A stretch of DNA of 64,000 nucleotides, from contig ML664159.1 of assembly GCA_007570785.1 (NCBI GenBank), positions 4,807,987-4,871,986 on the forward strand, written 5' to 3'. The notes beneath the pieces were generated by a model. It was not told where the DNA came from. It did no database searches and saw only the letters and a list, made by a program, of their open reading frames with translations. Below, in pieces: positions 33,485 through 43,904 of this stretch. Both the position numbers and the translations under genes were made by a program. Numbering within the stretch: position 1 is the first letter of the stretch; the number at the start of each line of letters is the position of its first letter. The stretch is from Antilocapra americana. Its lineage: Eukaryota; Chordata; Mammalia; Artiodactyla; Antilocapridae.

Positions 33485-33722
33485 GGTGTGTGTGGAAAGA
33501 GCATAAACTTTGGAGTCAGGCACAGATTTGAACGGTGGTTCTTCATCAGCTGTGTGTCTGTGGGCAGGCCATTTACTCTCTCGGTGCTTCCATTTCACTC
33601 CTTTGTAAAATGCTAACAAAATTCCTGCTTTCTATGGCTGTGATAGGACTCTGTCATGCTGTGTAAACTAAGCCCATGACAGTGCCTGACACTTGGCAGA
33701 TAATTTAGAAATGTTCCGTCTC
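33485..33722 (+). mobile_element. MIR SINE, nearly full length
   Basis: 'aagagcataaactttggagt', 'caggcacagatttgaac', 'cagctgtgtgtctgtgggca' and 'atgacagtgcctgacactt' appear in MIR order. Confidence 0.82.
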
Positions 33723-34493
33723 GATTTCTATATTCTAAGACCAGGGTCTTGGAAGCTGTGCTACAGAGATTAGAGTTTAGGAGATGAAAGTGAGGGATCC
33801 TGGTTGGGCCTCTGAGAGTCTGGGCTCTGAAAGCTGGTTTCTGAAACTGACAGGATCCAGGGTGAGGCTTCTCAGAGCTGAGGACCCTGCTTCCAGGAGG
33901 CACAGCATTGACCGCTGTTTGCAGTACTGCTGGTATCATTGTATTTGTTTGCCTTAGCCAGGAAGTTCCAGAAAGTTAGGGCCTGCGAGTCTCTTGCTAT
34001 CTCTGCTATCCTTCAATGCCTCGTGTACCACAGGGGCTTTATACCGATCCGTACACGAGTGAATTAGTGTTCACGGGAGAAACTGGAGCAACTACAAGTC
34101 AGGAAAAGGAAAACTCACCCGTAACCTAATCCCCCATTACCAACATTATGGGTTTGATCCTTTCAGTCCTTACACTTATAATTTACAAAACTGGGATCAC
34201 ATGGTTTTATATGCTGCTTTGTGAAAATGTTTTGAACATTTAAAAAAATTGTGTATACTTTCCTATAAAATAATTTTAATGACTACATAATAATCTTTGT
34301 ACGTACTATGATTTTTATAATGAATGAATTCCTTGTCTTTAGACATTTCGACAGTTTGTGCAATATTCAGCTGATATAAACAGCATTGTAATATTCTTTA
34401 AAAATTTTTTATTTGCTTATTTTTGGCTACGTTGGGTCTTCATTGCATTGTAATGAACATCCTTGCTGCTGCAATCCTTGACCAAATAACTGA
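33723..34493. other. No gene recognised
   Basis: Single-copy looking, with a perfect 9-bp inverted repeat (34020-34028 / 34051-34059). AT-rich from 34200 on, where 'tttatatgctgctttgtg' and 'gacatttcgacagtttgtg' faintly recall antisense old L1. Confidence 0.4.
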
Positions 34494-34495
34494 TT

Positions 34496-34768
34496 ATTGT
34501 TGTTTAGATGCTAAGTCGTGTCCAACGCTTTGTGACCCCGTGGACTGCAGCACGCCAGGCTTCCCTGTCCTTCACCATCTCCTGGAGTTTGCTCAAATGT
34601 ATATCCATTAAGTCAGTGATGCCATCCAACCATCTCATCCACTGTTGCCCCCTTCTTCTCCTGCCCTCAATCTTTCCCAGCATCAAGCTCTTTTCTAGTG
34701 AGTTGGCTCTTAGCATCAGGTAGCCAAAGTATTGGAGCTTCAGCTTCATCAGTCCGTCCAGTGAATAT
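34496..34768 (-). mobile_element. BovB LINE 3' end, antisense
   Basis: 'ttgtttagatgctaagtcgt', 'gactgcagcacgccaggctt', 'tcaccatctcctggagtttg' and 'ccaaagtattggagcttcag' match the antisense BovB tail, of the same subtype as 22961-23372. It is 5'-truncated at about 34768. Confidence 0.92.
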
Positions 34769-34786
34769 TAGCTTTTCCACTTGAAT

Positions 34787-34942
34787 ACCAGTTTTCTTTT
34801 TTTTTTTAAATTTTCTTTATTTTATTGTGTTGGTTTTGCCATACATTGACATGTAACTGCCATGGGTTTACATATGCTCCCCCTCCAGAACCCCCCTCCC
34901 TCCTCTCTCCCGATTCCCTCCCCCTGGGACCAGTTTTCTTTT
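34787..34942 (-). mobile_element. Very short young L1 tail with 14-bp TSD
   Basis: 'accagttttctttt' at 34787-34800 and 34929-34942 is an exact TSD. Between them lie poly(T) and about 115 bp of L1 3' UTR complement ('attgtgttggttttgccata', 'gggtttacatatgctccccc'). Confidence 0.95.
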
Positions 34943-35105
34943 ACACTTTTATTTTGAGATAATTGTAGACTCACATGCAGTTGTAAGAAATAATACAGAC
35001 AGATCCTTCAGACCCTTCAGCCAGTCAGTATCCCCCAGTAGTAGGAAAGTGTATTGTATTTCTGCAGAGTAGTATCATAATCAGGAAATTGACACTGATG
35101 CAACC

Positions 35106-35808
35106 CATCAATGCCTATTTTTTTTTTTTTTTTGGTGTCAGGATAATACTAGCTTCATAAAATGAATTGGGTCAAATAAATCATTGTGTTGTACACTTAA
35201 AACAATGACATGTGACAATTTCATATCAAATTTTTTGATAAGATTGAAAAATACTTTAAAAGTTAATTGGGAAGTAGTCTTTTCCATTTTTTTGAAGATA
35301 TTGTAGAGAATTGATGTTAACTCTCTTTCAATGTTTGGTAGAATTCTCCAATTAAGTCATCTGAACCTGGAGGCTTTTTTGGAGAGGAGTGTTTAAATTA
35401 TGAATTGAATTTCCCAAATGCTTATAGGGCAGTTATATTATCTATCTAATATTTGATGAGTTGTGGTGGAGTGAAGTAAGCCAGAAGCAAAAACAACAAT
35501 ACAGTATATTAACGCATATATATGGAATTTAGAAAGACGGTAACGAGAACCCAACATGCGAGACAGCAAAAGGAACGTAGATGTATAGAATAGACTCGTG
35601 GACTCTGTGGATGAGGGTAAGGGTGGGATGATATGGGAGAAGGGCATTGAAGCATGTTAATTGTCATGTGTCTAATCAATCACCAGCCCAGGAGTGATGC
35701 TCGGGGGGGGTGCAGCGAGGAGGCTTGGGGGGGGGGGAGGGAGGGGGGGGGGGGGTTCCGGAGGGGAAGCATATGTAAACCCATGGTGATATCATCAATG
35801 CCTATTTT
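35106..35808. mobile_element. Composite L1-derived insertion with 16-bp direct repeats
   Basis: Exact 'catcaatgcctatttt' repeats occur at 35106-35121 and 35793-35808. Inside, after a T-run (to 35133), 35134-35430 is antisense old-L1 ORF2-like ('ggtgtcaggataatactagc', 'tgtttggtagaattctccaa'), interrupted by an L1-3'-end-like piece ('tgttgtacacttaaaacaat'). 35455-35792 is a sense young L1 3' end that stops at 'ccatggtgatat' without a poly(A) tail. Confidence 0.8.
35701..35765 (+). repeat. Extreme G-rich tract of L1 3' UTR
   Basis: Runs of 8, 12, 3 and 13 or so G residues are separated by short spacers, a strong G-quadruplex-type sequence in the L1 tail. Confidence 0.85.
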
Positions 35809-37072
35809 AAGATTTTTAGCTTGCCTTGGCCAGACAGATGTTGTAGACACTATTGGAAGCTCTAGGTTTGCATTTTCAAGCAAGTTTCTTTCTTCTTCAG
35901 TCAGCCACCCTCTTCTGCTTTTCCCCTACCTCTCCTAGATAGCTTGTCACTATGGCACTATTCCAGCTGTCGTTGTGCAGGTGTGCAAGCTCCAGATTCT
36001 TGGAATTCCAAGCACTGATGTTCCTTAGAGCCCCTGTGAAATAAGGTCAGAGACTATTTCTTCTCCTATCAGTTGTAGCCATCTCTTGGTTTCTACTTCT
36101 AATATCAATGTAGGTAACAGCAGGGTATCAGAGCTGGCAGGAATAATAGATACAGTCTGCTGTCCATCAAATTCACTAATTAAAGCAGTGAGTCAGGCTG
36201 TAAGGTTACATTCCTTTGTTCTTATTTCAGATTCTCTGTAGTCACATTTTATATTATACATTTTATATACATATATGAAACTGCGTCTGTGTTATATTAA
36301 GAAAATTTCACCTTATGTACAAGTGAAATAGCACAAATTTCAAATAAAACATATCAATTGTATAATTGTGTAATTTCAAAAATAACATGCAGCTTGAGTG
36401 AGATAGTCTTGGTGTTTACCTTTAGCTCCACTTTTTGCTTTAGCCCTGCAAATGGACACACCCACCACGGTTTGTCAGGACAGGAACTTCTGCAAGTGAC
36501 GTTGGTGACTGTTGGGCCTTTATCTGAAAAGTCACTGTTATAATTGAGTCTCTTTTTGTAATTGTAAAACCATGTCATACGTGTATTTATTAGTGTCTTG
36601 GACAGATGCTGGTGTTAATTCTGAAAATGTGCCTGAAAACCAGTAACTAGAAAGGAAGGGAGATGTGATAAAACTATTGAGACAAACATGTACTGTGATA
36701 TACTCTGTGCTTTTAACTTCAGAGAGAGCATTTCCTGAAATATTATAGATAATGCCAAGGAAATAAAAGGCTGCATTAAAGGGAAATATGCCACAATGGT
36801 TGTAGATTTATGTGCCAGCATCCTCATACACTATATTTATTCCAATGGGAAAATTAGTCATGAATTATGCAAGTTTTGATTTATGTGAGATCTTGACTAA
36901 TTTATCCCTTACATAAAATGCATCCCCCTATAGCACTGAATTTACTTTGTTCATGATTCACATGGAGTGTACATTTAAGATGAGAGTTGGAAACATCTTA
37001 GTCCTAGTGGAATTGAATTTTTTCTTTATTTTTACAACTTATGAAATTTTTAAATCAGTTGTTTGAATTTCA
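35809..37072. other. No feature recognised
   Basis: About 1.25 kb of single-copy looking DNA between the L1 composite and the inverted duplication. Opposing frames around 36354-36578 have no domain. Confidence 0.4.
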
Positions 37073-38342
37073 AGGATACATTTCTCAAAGAAACAGTCAT
37101 TACACAGGCGCTCACATTTGTTGATTACCTACTGTACATGTGCTGGTGCTTTACATATTCTTTCTATTGGTGCTTTAAAACAGTTCTTTCAACAACTCTG
37201 ACATTCACCACACTGAATTTGTAGAAGAGGCTTCCAAGAATCAGAGGTGAAGAAATGGGTCCCACAAAGTTGAGAAGGCTAGGATTCGAATATACATGTG
37301 TCTGATGTATATCCAAAACCTGTGTTTTGTCTGAGAGCCCATGGACTCTTGAGAAGTCAGTGTATGTCTGAAAAAATTATAGGCAAACTTTTGTTGACCT
37401 GTGTATTCATTCTTCTGTGCAGAAGGCTTATGGCTTTCATCAAACATAAAAGGGATTTCTTAATCCCTTCTAGTGTTAAACACCCCAGAACCACACCAAA
37501 ATCCCTCCTAAATGACCCACAGAGCCTTATTTAACCCTCACCACATATTAATCTTTGCAGTCAGCTATTTTAGGTGTTAATTAAACATTGATGTCTTTGG
37601 GAAAACATTTCACAGTGTGCAGTGAAACAGGGTTTCTCTCTATCCCATACTTCCTCTCAGAGGGTGGGGTGAAATCATGGCTGCAGGACAAAACTCATGA
37701 TAAGCCTTGAACCCTTTTTGCTCTTTGGGTTTCTAAGGGATACCAGACCTGTCCTCCATATTTTGTTGGGCATCCGTGAAAATGCACAAGACCACTAAAA
37801 CAAAAGTCCATCTGATTTCCTATTTGTTTCTCTCATGTGGCATTTTTTTTCCCACACATCATGGTGTCTTAAAATGGTCGTATTTGTGCCTCATCTTCCC
37901 ATTCAAGTTACAAGTCTTCTGAAAGCAGGAGCATGTTTTGTTTATCTTGGGGTTTCCCAAGTGCCCCGGATCATGTGGGACAGGGACAGAAAAGCATTGA
38001 AGTGTCAGATTCACAGCAGTTTTTCTTCCCACATCCTGCTTTGTGTGGAGTCTTTGACTGATGTGCTCCTTGAGAAGGAGCCAGGTTTTGGATATACATC
38101 CAATATTCATCAGACATATGTATATTTGAATCCTAGCCTTCTCATCTTTGTGGGACCCATTTCTTCACCTCTGATTCTTGGAAGCCTCTTCTGCGAACTC
38201 AGTGTGGTGAATGCCAGCATTGTTGAAAGGACTGTATTAAAGCACCAAGAGAAAGAATATGTAAAGCACCAGCACATGTACAGTAGGTAATCAACAAACG
38301 TGAGTGCCTATGTAATGGCTGTGTCTTTGAGAAATGTATCCT
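37073..38342. repeat. Inverted duplication: 250- and 261-bp arms, 759-bp spacer
   Basis: The left arm 37073-37322 and the reverse complement of the right arm 38082-38342 align end to end with about 16 mismatches and one 11-bp gap, roughly 93-94% identity by hand count. Each arm contains a MIR-like core (for example 'gtgctggtgctttacatatt') plus non-repeat flank, so the pair is a duplicated DNA segment, not two MIR insertions. A perfect 7-bp-arm hairpin (38065-38071 / 38075-38081) abuts the inner edge of the right arm. Confidence 0.93.
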
Positions 38343-38868
38343 GGCCTTTGTGGGCTGGCTGTGGTAATGGAGCAGGGGAAGGCGCAGAATAGCAGTGGTG
38401 GAGTAGCAGATCAACTTCAACTACCTATGAAGAAAAAGGAAACAACCAAGGGGCTGGGAGAAAGGTGGGGCTGAGAAGAAATGAAGCTGAAGTTCACTGT
38501 AGGCTTATTTGAAAGGAGAGTGAGGCAATGGGAGCTGCTCTGACAAGGGGTGCTCTAGGGAGAGAGATGGTAAAGAAGGTTGTGGAGAATTATTCTATGA
38601 ACGTGTGTATCCTCTCCACCCTCCATCCCCATGTTTCTATCCAATCCCCCATATCCCATGGATCTTTAAGTCTTTGGGGACTGTACTTCCTGTTATATTT
38701 CATTATGTAGCTAGGTTCATGCTGATGGGGGACATGCAGACTTGTCAATTACACATCTCTTTTAAAAGCAGAGTAAATATAGAACAGTTGAGCAAATTGA
38801 TTAGGTTGGGTTTTAGTAAAAATGCTTGCATTTTTTTTTTTCAAATTTCAAAACTTAATTATAGGGAC
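38343..38868. other. No feature recognised
   Basis: Single-copy looking DNA, with a T-run at 38830-38840 before the CHR SINE. Confidence 0.4.
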
Positions 38869-39051
38869 ATCCCTGGTGGTCCACTGGTTAGGACTTCGCC
38901 TTCCAATGCAGGGGACATGGGGTCAATCCCTGGTCAGGGAACTGAGATCCCACATGACTTGAGGCCAAAAGAACCGAAACATAAAGCATAAACAATGTTG
39001 TAACAAATTCAATAAAGATTTTATAAATGATCCACATCAAAAAAATCTTTA
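38869..39051 (+). mobile_element. CHR-type SINE (tRNA-Glu derived)
   Basis: Head 'gggacatccctggtggtcca' with 'ggttaggacttcgccttcca', B-box-like 'ggggtcaatccctggtc', then 'gggaactgagatcccacat', and a tail with 'aataaagattttataaatg'. The pattern matches CHR-2-type cetartiodactyl SINEs, older than Bov-tA. Confidence 0.85.
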
Positions 39052-39875
39052 GAAAATTTAATTGTAGAGCATAGCATTTTCATAAAATTTAAACAGTGTC
39101 GAAGTATGTATAAAAACAAAGCTTCCTTTCCCTTCACGTCCCCCTCTCCTTTTCTCATCCCACATGGCCTCTGCTAATAATTTGGATTTGATTTGCTTAT
39201 CATACCTCTTTATGATATGTTAGGAGAAGGAAAAATTCTCTTCTGGTAGTATGAAGTCTAAATAGTGTCAGCCATAGAATTTCTTCACCCAGTTTGATCA
39301 GAAAATGTAATTGCTTCTTCTGTCATACTCAAGAGGCCACTTGTATCTCCCTTGCAGGAAACCATCTGCATGAATAGGCCTGAAATTCAGAGGGTGTGAA
39401 AGCAGAACATCCTGTAAGGAAATCTCTTAAATCTTTGTTGCCCTCTCCTGACCACACAGAAATTGCTTTTCCCTCTGTCGTTCATTTGGATAAGCTACAA
39501 CTGCTCTTATGACTGTGTTTTCTTCCTTTTTTTTGTTTGACAGTGTCCTTTCAGTCAGAGCGTCTTAGCAAATGCTTTCCTTTGCTAAGCCTCCCAAGGC
39601 CGTGTCAAATAAAGCACCAGGAACATCTGAAATAAAAACAGCATCCATCACAGTGTTGAGGCTGACTGTAAATCAACACGTTCGTGCAGTTTAAAAACCA
39701 TGGTTGACGCTCACCAGGGGCTGCCCACATACTGGGGTGCAGACTTCCTTACCAAGTGACACTCTTTGTAGATGCCTAGCGCTGTCCCTGAGGCCTTTAG
39801 GGAAGCGCTTGTCTGTGCGCTTGTCTTGTTTCAGCTTGCTGCCTACATCCTGGTGGGATCTTATTCTGTGTCCTT
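39052..39875. other. No gene recognised
   Basis: Single-copy looking. A pyrimidine-rich run ending TTTGACAG at about 39541 resembles a splice acceptor, but no supported exon follows. A (T)8 run is at 39529-39536. Confidence 0.4.
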
Positions 39876-39879
39876 GCCT

Positions 39880-40510
39880 TTGGTCCACTGAGTCTGCTGT
39901 GTCTTCCTGGAATGCTCTTACCCCACTCTCCCTGTCCCCTACTCTCATGCCCTTTTTGCAGGGCCTAGCTTAATGTAATTCCCTCAGATCCCCCACATCA
40001 GGTTTATCTGCCTTTCTTATCTCTATGAAGCATTTTGTACTTCATCCAACACTTAACTGGAAGCAAGGCAATGGCAACCCACTCCAGTACTCTTGCCTGG
40101 AAAATCCCATGGACGGAGGAGCCTGGTAGGCTGCAGTCTATGGGGTCACGAAGAGTCAGACACGACTGAGGGACTTTTACTTTTCCCTTTCATGCATCGG
40201 AGAGGGAAATGGCAACCCACTCCTGTGTTCTTGCCTGGAGAATCCCAGGGATGGCGGAGCCTGGTGGGCTGCTGTCTGTGGGGTCGCACAGAGTCGGACA
40301 CGATTGAAGCGACTCAGCAGCCACAGCAGCAGCAACACCAGCAACACTTAACACTTAGAACTTCTTGGTTGATGTCTCTTTTCCTTCCTAGGTGGCGGCC
40401 TTCCTGAGAGTCGGGACTGTGCCTGTCTCCATCACAGCTGTATCACCAGTGTCTTGCCCAGAACTTGACACAGAGAAGGTGCTCGATAAATAAGTTGTCA
40501 AGTCATGGAA
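39880..40510 (+). mobile_element. L2 3' end, sense, split by Bov-A2
   Basis: Left: 'gtgtcttcctggaatgctct', 'agcattttgtacttcatcc'. Right: 'gagagtcgggactgtgcctg', 'tatcaccagtgtcttgccca', 'gaaggtgctcgataaataag'. This is the L2 terminal order, interrupted at the TSD 'caacacttaac'. Confidence 0.82.
40047..40352 (+). mobile_element. Bov-A2 SINE (two Bov-A units) with 11-bp TSD
   Basis: The body is 40058-40341 with two Bov-A monomers: 40065-40190 ('ggcaatggcaacccactcc' ... 'cacgactgagggac') and 40200-40341 ('gagggaaatggcaacccact' ... 'gattgaagcgactcag') with a CAG-rich tail. Exact 'caacacttaac' repeats at 40047-40057 and 40342-40352 are the TSD. Confidence 0.95.
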
Positions 40511-40529
40511 TGAGGTTAAGAACAAAGTT

Positions 40530-40645
40530 TTCTAAGCTTAGTTAATCAGAGTCACCAGGAGAAACTTGATTGCAGTACATAGTCTGGGCTCCTTTACTGT
40601 GGAGATTCTGATAGCAAGTCCAGGGTTGGCTCCAGAAATGTGTGT
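40530..40645 (+). mobile_element. MER5A-like hAT fragment
   Basis: 'aatcagagtcaccaggagaa', 'ctgtggagattctgatagc' and 'ggctccagaaatgtgtgttg' resemble the MER5A centre (name from memory). It is short and diverged. Confidence 0.45.
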
Positions 40646-40724
40646 TGTTTTAAGCACTACGTTTGTAGTAAATTGTTACGCAGCATAGAAAACTTAACAT
40701 AGTTAATAATGGATGAAATGATGC

Positions 40725-41010
40725 TGTGTAACAAACCCCACCCCAAAATTCAGTGAAAATTTATGATGATGAGCATTTACTCTCATGCTCTCATTCTCAT
40801 GCTGAGGTGTAGTTGGCATGGCTAATGTAGGCTGGGCTCAGTTGCTCACTGTGGGTTATGTTGAGGTCTACTCCATGTATGTTGGGCTGAGGGGCAGCAG
40901 TTTCTCCTAATGGTGATCCAAAAATTCATCTAATGCCTATGCTTGTGTCACATCCTTAACATGTCATTGGCCAAAGCAAGTCACGTGGCTTTCCAACATC
41001 AATGGGAAAT
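40725..41010 (-). mobile_element. Ancient LTR-like fragment
   Basis: 'tgctgtgtaacaaacccca', 'ccaaaattcagtgaaaat', 'ggctgggctcagttgctca' and 'cattggccaaagcaagtcac' match, in order, a diverged mammalian LTR-type repeat I recognise by pattern. The class assignment is uncertain. Confidence 0.45.
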
Positions 41011-41074
41011 TAATTATTTTCTGATCAATAATAAAACATATAAAAATTTGTCTTGCCTCTGTTTTGTCTACAGT

Positions 41075-41220
41075 GCCCGCATATATACTAGCTCATTGTA
41101 TTCTCCCTGAAATCTTAAGAAGAAGGCAGAACTTTTTTTAAAATTTCATTTTCAGTTGAGGCACGAAGGGCTCAGATTGGTTAAGTGAGATTCTATCCAA
41201 TGGATGGTTTCTGTCAGAGC
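41075..41220 (-). mobile_element. MIR fragment, antisense
   Basis: 'tagctcattgtattctccct' followed by 'ttcattttcagttgaggcac' and 'ggctcagattggttaagtga' fits antisense MIR core. Confidence 0.55.
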
Positions 41221-41384
41221 CGTGACTATAAGGAAAGTCCTGTCTACTGCTCATTTAATGCTCTTCCCATGGCAGGCATTTCCCCAGATATAGTCAATCT
41301 CTGTTAATAGTGTAGAGCAACACTGTTAAGTGTTTTAAGAACCATGCAAGTGTCTAAGCCATTCTGAATGGTTCACTCCCCTGA

Positions 41385-41740
41385 GTACCCTGCTCCCTCA
41401 TTCCAGGCCTCTGTGCTGGTCATTCCCTTGTGTGTAATGGTTTTCCCTGCTCCTCCCAACTCACAGTGCCCCATAACCTAACACCTCTACTTACTGTTCA
41501 GCTCTCTGATCTTAGCTTAAACTTCCTTGGCTTGGGCTCTTTCTGTCTTCTCTCATCACGCCCTGAGCTTCTCTCTATTGTAGCAGTTAACTGACCACAT
41601 TAGTTACCTGCCTGCCCCTTGGGCTGTCCAGTGCCCTAAAGACAGTAGCTAAATACACCTCCCTTTCACTGCCATGCACTGCAGCACCTGGAACATAGTA
41701 GACAGTAGTGTTTGCTTATTGATTGACTAATGTTTTCTGC
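41385..41740 (+). mobile_element. L2 3' portion, sense
   Basis: 'ccaggcctctgtgctggtc', 'agttacctgcctgccccttg' and 'gcagcacctggaacatagta' follow diverged L2 terminal order. Confidence 0.6.
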
Positions 41741-42221
41741 TTGTGGCCTCAAAAGTCACAGATGCTACTGTTTATCTGTGAGTGACATCCTGCTCTAATG
41801 CTTTTATCTTGTTGTTTTACTTAGTTTGCATAATCTCTTTATCCCTCCCAATTGTTAAATAAAACCTGAATAATTTTTAAGAGTAAGTGGACCCAACTAG
41901 CAATTTTTAAATAACTGTGAAGTCTCCTTGACAAAAATAGAATGGTGATGGGTATGGCATGAAAGTTCAGCCATCCTGGTTCTTGGCAAAATCATGGAAA
42001 TATTTAGATATTTAGACTCCCCAGTTTCAATAGCGCTGTGGGAAGTCACAGTGCTTTTGAGAGGAGACTGACAAGGTCAAATGAGTGTTCTGGGGAGTTC
42101 TGAATGGATGAGCAAAGGTGAATGAGGGCTACCCATGAGAAACTGCTATTCTACTGAGAAATCCTGTCAGCTTAGACCAGGGTAATGGTGGTAGGAAAGG
42201 AGAGGAGAGATAAATTCTGGT
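41741..42221. other. No feature recognised
   Basis: About 480 bp; I see no gene and no confident repeat, though 42060-42200 faintly recalls antisense L2. Confidence 0.35.
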
Positions 42222-42447
42222 ACTGTGTGTTAAGTCGCTTCAGTCATGTCTGACTCTTTGTGACCTCATGGACAGTAGCCCACCAGGCTCCTCTGTCCAT
42301 GGGGATTCTCCAGGCAAGAATGCTGGAGTGAGTTGCCCTGCCTTCCTCCAGGGGGTCTTCCTGATCCAGGGATCAAATCTGCATCTCTTATGTTTCCTGC
42401 ATGGGAAGGTGGGTTCTTTACCACTCGGGCCACCAGGGAAGCTCTAG
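42222..42447 (-). mobile_element. Bov-tA SINE
   Basis: Body 'gtgtgttaagtcgcttcagt' ... 'tgaccactcgg'-type head at the right in minus orientation ('gcttccctggtggcccgag'). It carries the 'cttatgtttcctgcatgg' head variant also seen at 26446-26671. The flanks share only a weak 'gagagat' match. Confidence 0.9.
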
Positions 42448-42589
42448 AGAGATTCTAGAAGTAATGAAACACACTTATGGGAGATTGGTGACTTTGGGGC
42501 AGAGATGTGAGATTCCTGCCTGCCTGAGGCATTTTGGGTTCTGCTCAAAAATAAGAAGCCCAGTGCAGAAATCTGTGACCTAAAGAGGA

Positions 42590-42745
42590 CAGCCCTCATG
42601 TGTAATGCAAGCAGAATAGCCTTTGGAGTCAGAGATTAGTTATGTAACCTCTGTGAATTTCAGAATACACAATGAGGAAATAAAAATGTCCCTCAAAATC
42701 AAATGAGATTGAGATGCAAGTATGATCAGTGGTTGGCAGCCACCC
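42590..42745 (+). mobile_element. MIR fragment, sense
   Basis: 'agcctttggagtcagagatt', 'atgtaacctctgtgaatttc' and 'aatgaggaaataaaaatgtc' fit a diverged MIR core. Confidence 0.55.
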
Positions 42746-42779
42746 TTAAACATTCTGCACTATAACAACCCCGACTTGT

Positions 42780-42960
42780 TTGTATCTATTAAAAGTCCAC
42801 TCATCCCTCAGGGGTGAAAGTGCCGTCTTCCCTGAGCACTCCCACCTGAAGTGGTTCCTGCCTTAATGCTTAGAGCATTGTTATCTGTATCTGGCACATG
42901 GTGCCTTTCAAATCTGGTTTATTTTGCTTTGTCTTCAGGAGCTGATTGAATTGATCATAC
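42780..42960 (+). mobile_element. L2-like fragment
   Basis: 'aagtccactcatccctcagg', 'gccgtcttccctgagcactc' and 'gcattgttatctgtatctgg' recall L2 3' region. Low certainty. Confidence 0.4.
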
Positions 42961-43079
42961 TCCTCACACACCATGGATTGGTCCAAGCGAGGCATTCTCT
43001 TGCTTTATTCCTTTTTATTCCCCTCTACCCCTCCAGCAAACCACTTCGGTGTGTTTAGTGTATGTCTTTTTGTTCGTAT

Positions 43080-43835
43080 GTATGCTTGCAGAATGTCTCT
43101 TGTGGTTCTGTGAACATATATTTTTAATTTGCATAAGTGATACTGTGTTCTACATCTCATTCTGTTTCTTTCCTTTTCCTCAGGACTGAATTTTAATGCT
43201 CCATTCCTGTTGCTGTGGTGTGCTTCTAATTCATTACATTGACAGCTGCATACTATTCCATGCTGGGCATCCCTCACATTTTACTTACGCATTGTTCTGA
43301 TGTCAGACCCCAGGGTGGCTCCAACTCCCTTTGTCACAAGTGATGCTGCGGTGAACATCTTTAAGCATGTCCCCTTACAGCATTGGTTTTCCACTGGGGA
43401 TGATTTTGTGTCTCCAGGGATATTTAGCAATTTCTGGAGACATACTTAGTTCTGACAAGTGATGGAAGATGCTACTGGCCTCTGGTCGGTAGTGCTGCTA
43501 AGCATCCTGCAATAACAGAACAGTCCCCCAACAAAGACACGGTCCCAGACGTCAGTAGTGCCGAGGCTGACAAACTGCCTTATGGTCACCAGAGAGGATT
43601 TCTTAGGACAAATCCCAAGCATGGGCTTGTGAGTCATGTTGTATGTATATTCTCAATTTGAGCAGGTGGAAACAGATCAGGGTTCCTGCACAGGACTTAA
43701 ACACCTCACATCCCTGCCAGTACTTGGATTACCCAGCTTTTGATTTTTCCAACCTAATATATATAAAATGAGATTTGTTGTTGCTTTAATTTTTCTGATT
43801 ATTAAAGAATTAGCAACACTTCTTGGGAGGCCAGA
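43080..43835 (-). mobile_element. Old L1 (ME-type) antisense, split by hAT
   Basis: Left: 'gacagctgcatactattcca', 'tgatgctgcggtgaacatct'. Right: 'ctcacatccctgccagtact', 'ttgctttaatttttctgatt'. These are antisense ORF2-end landmarks of an old L1. The break holds the element at 43383-43580. Confidence 0.65.
43383..43580 (+). mobile_element. MER20-like hAT element
   Basis: 'ttggttttccactggggatg', 'aatttctggagacatactta', 'ggaagatgctactggcctct', 'gctaagcatcctgcaataac' and 'agtagtgccgaggctgaca' follow the MER20-type pattern (name from memory) across the full 200 bp. Confidence 0.75.
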
Positions 43836-43904
43836 AGAACACATAATTGAGAAGCTGGGAACCTGCCGTTTTGCCTTTTATGAATTTTTTTTTTTTTACC
43901 AATT

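Noticed and set aside
37835..38290. 151-codon plus-strand open frame
   Set aside because: It runs from the spacer into the right arm of the inverted duplication, through a MIR-like core. No domain, no start context and no splice structure.
40725..41010. Endogenous retrovirus with coding genes
   Set aside because: Only LTR-like fragments are visible here and at 862, 4381, 49322 and 60300. No gag, pol or env sequence was recognised anywhere in the window.
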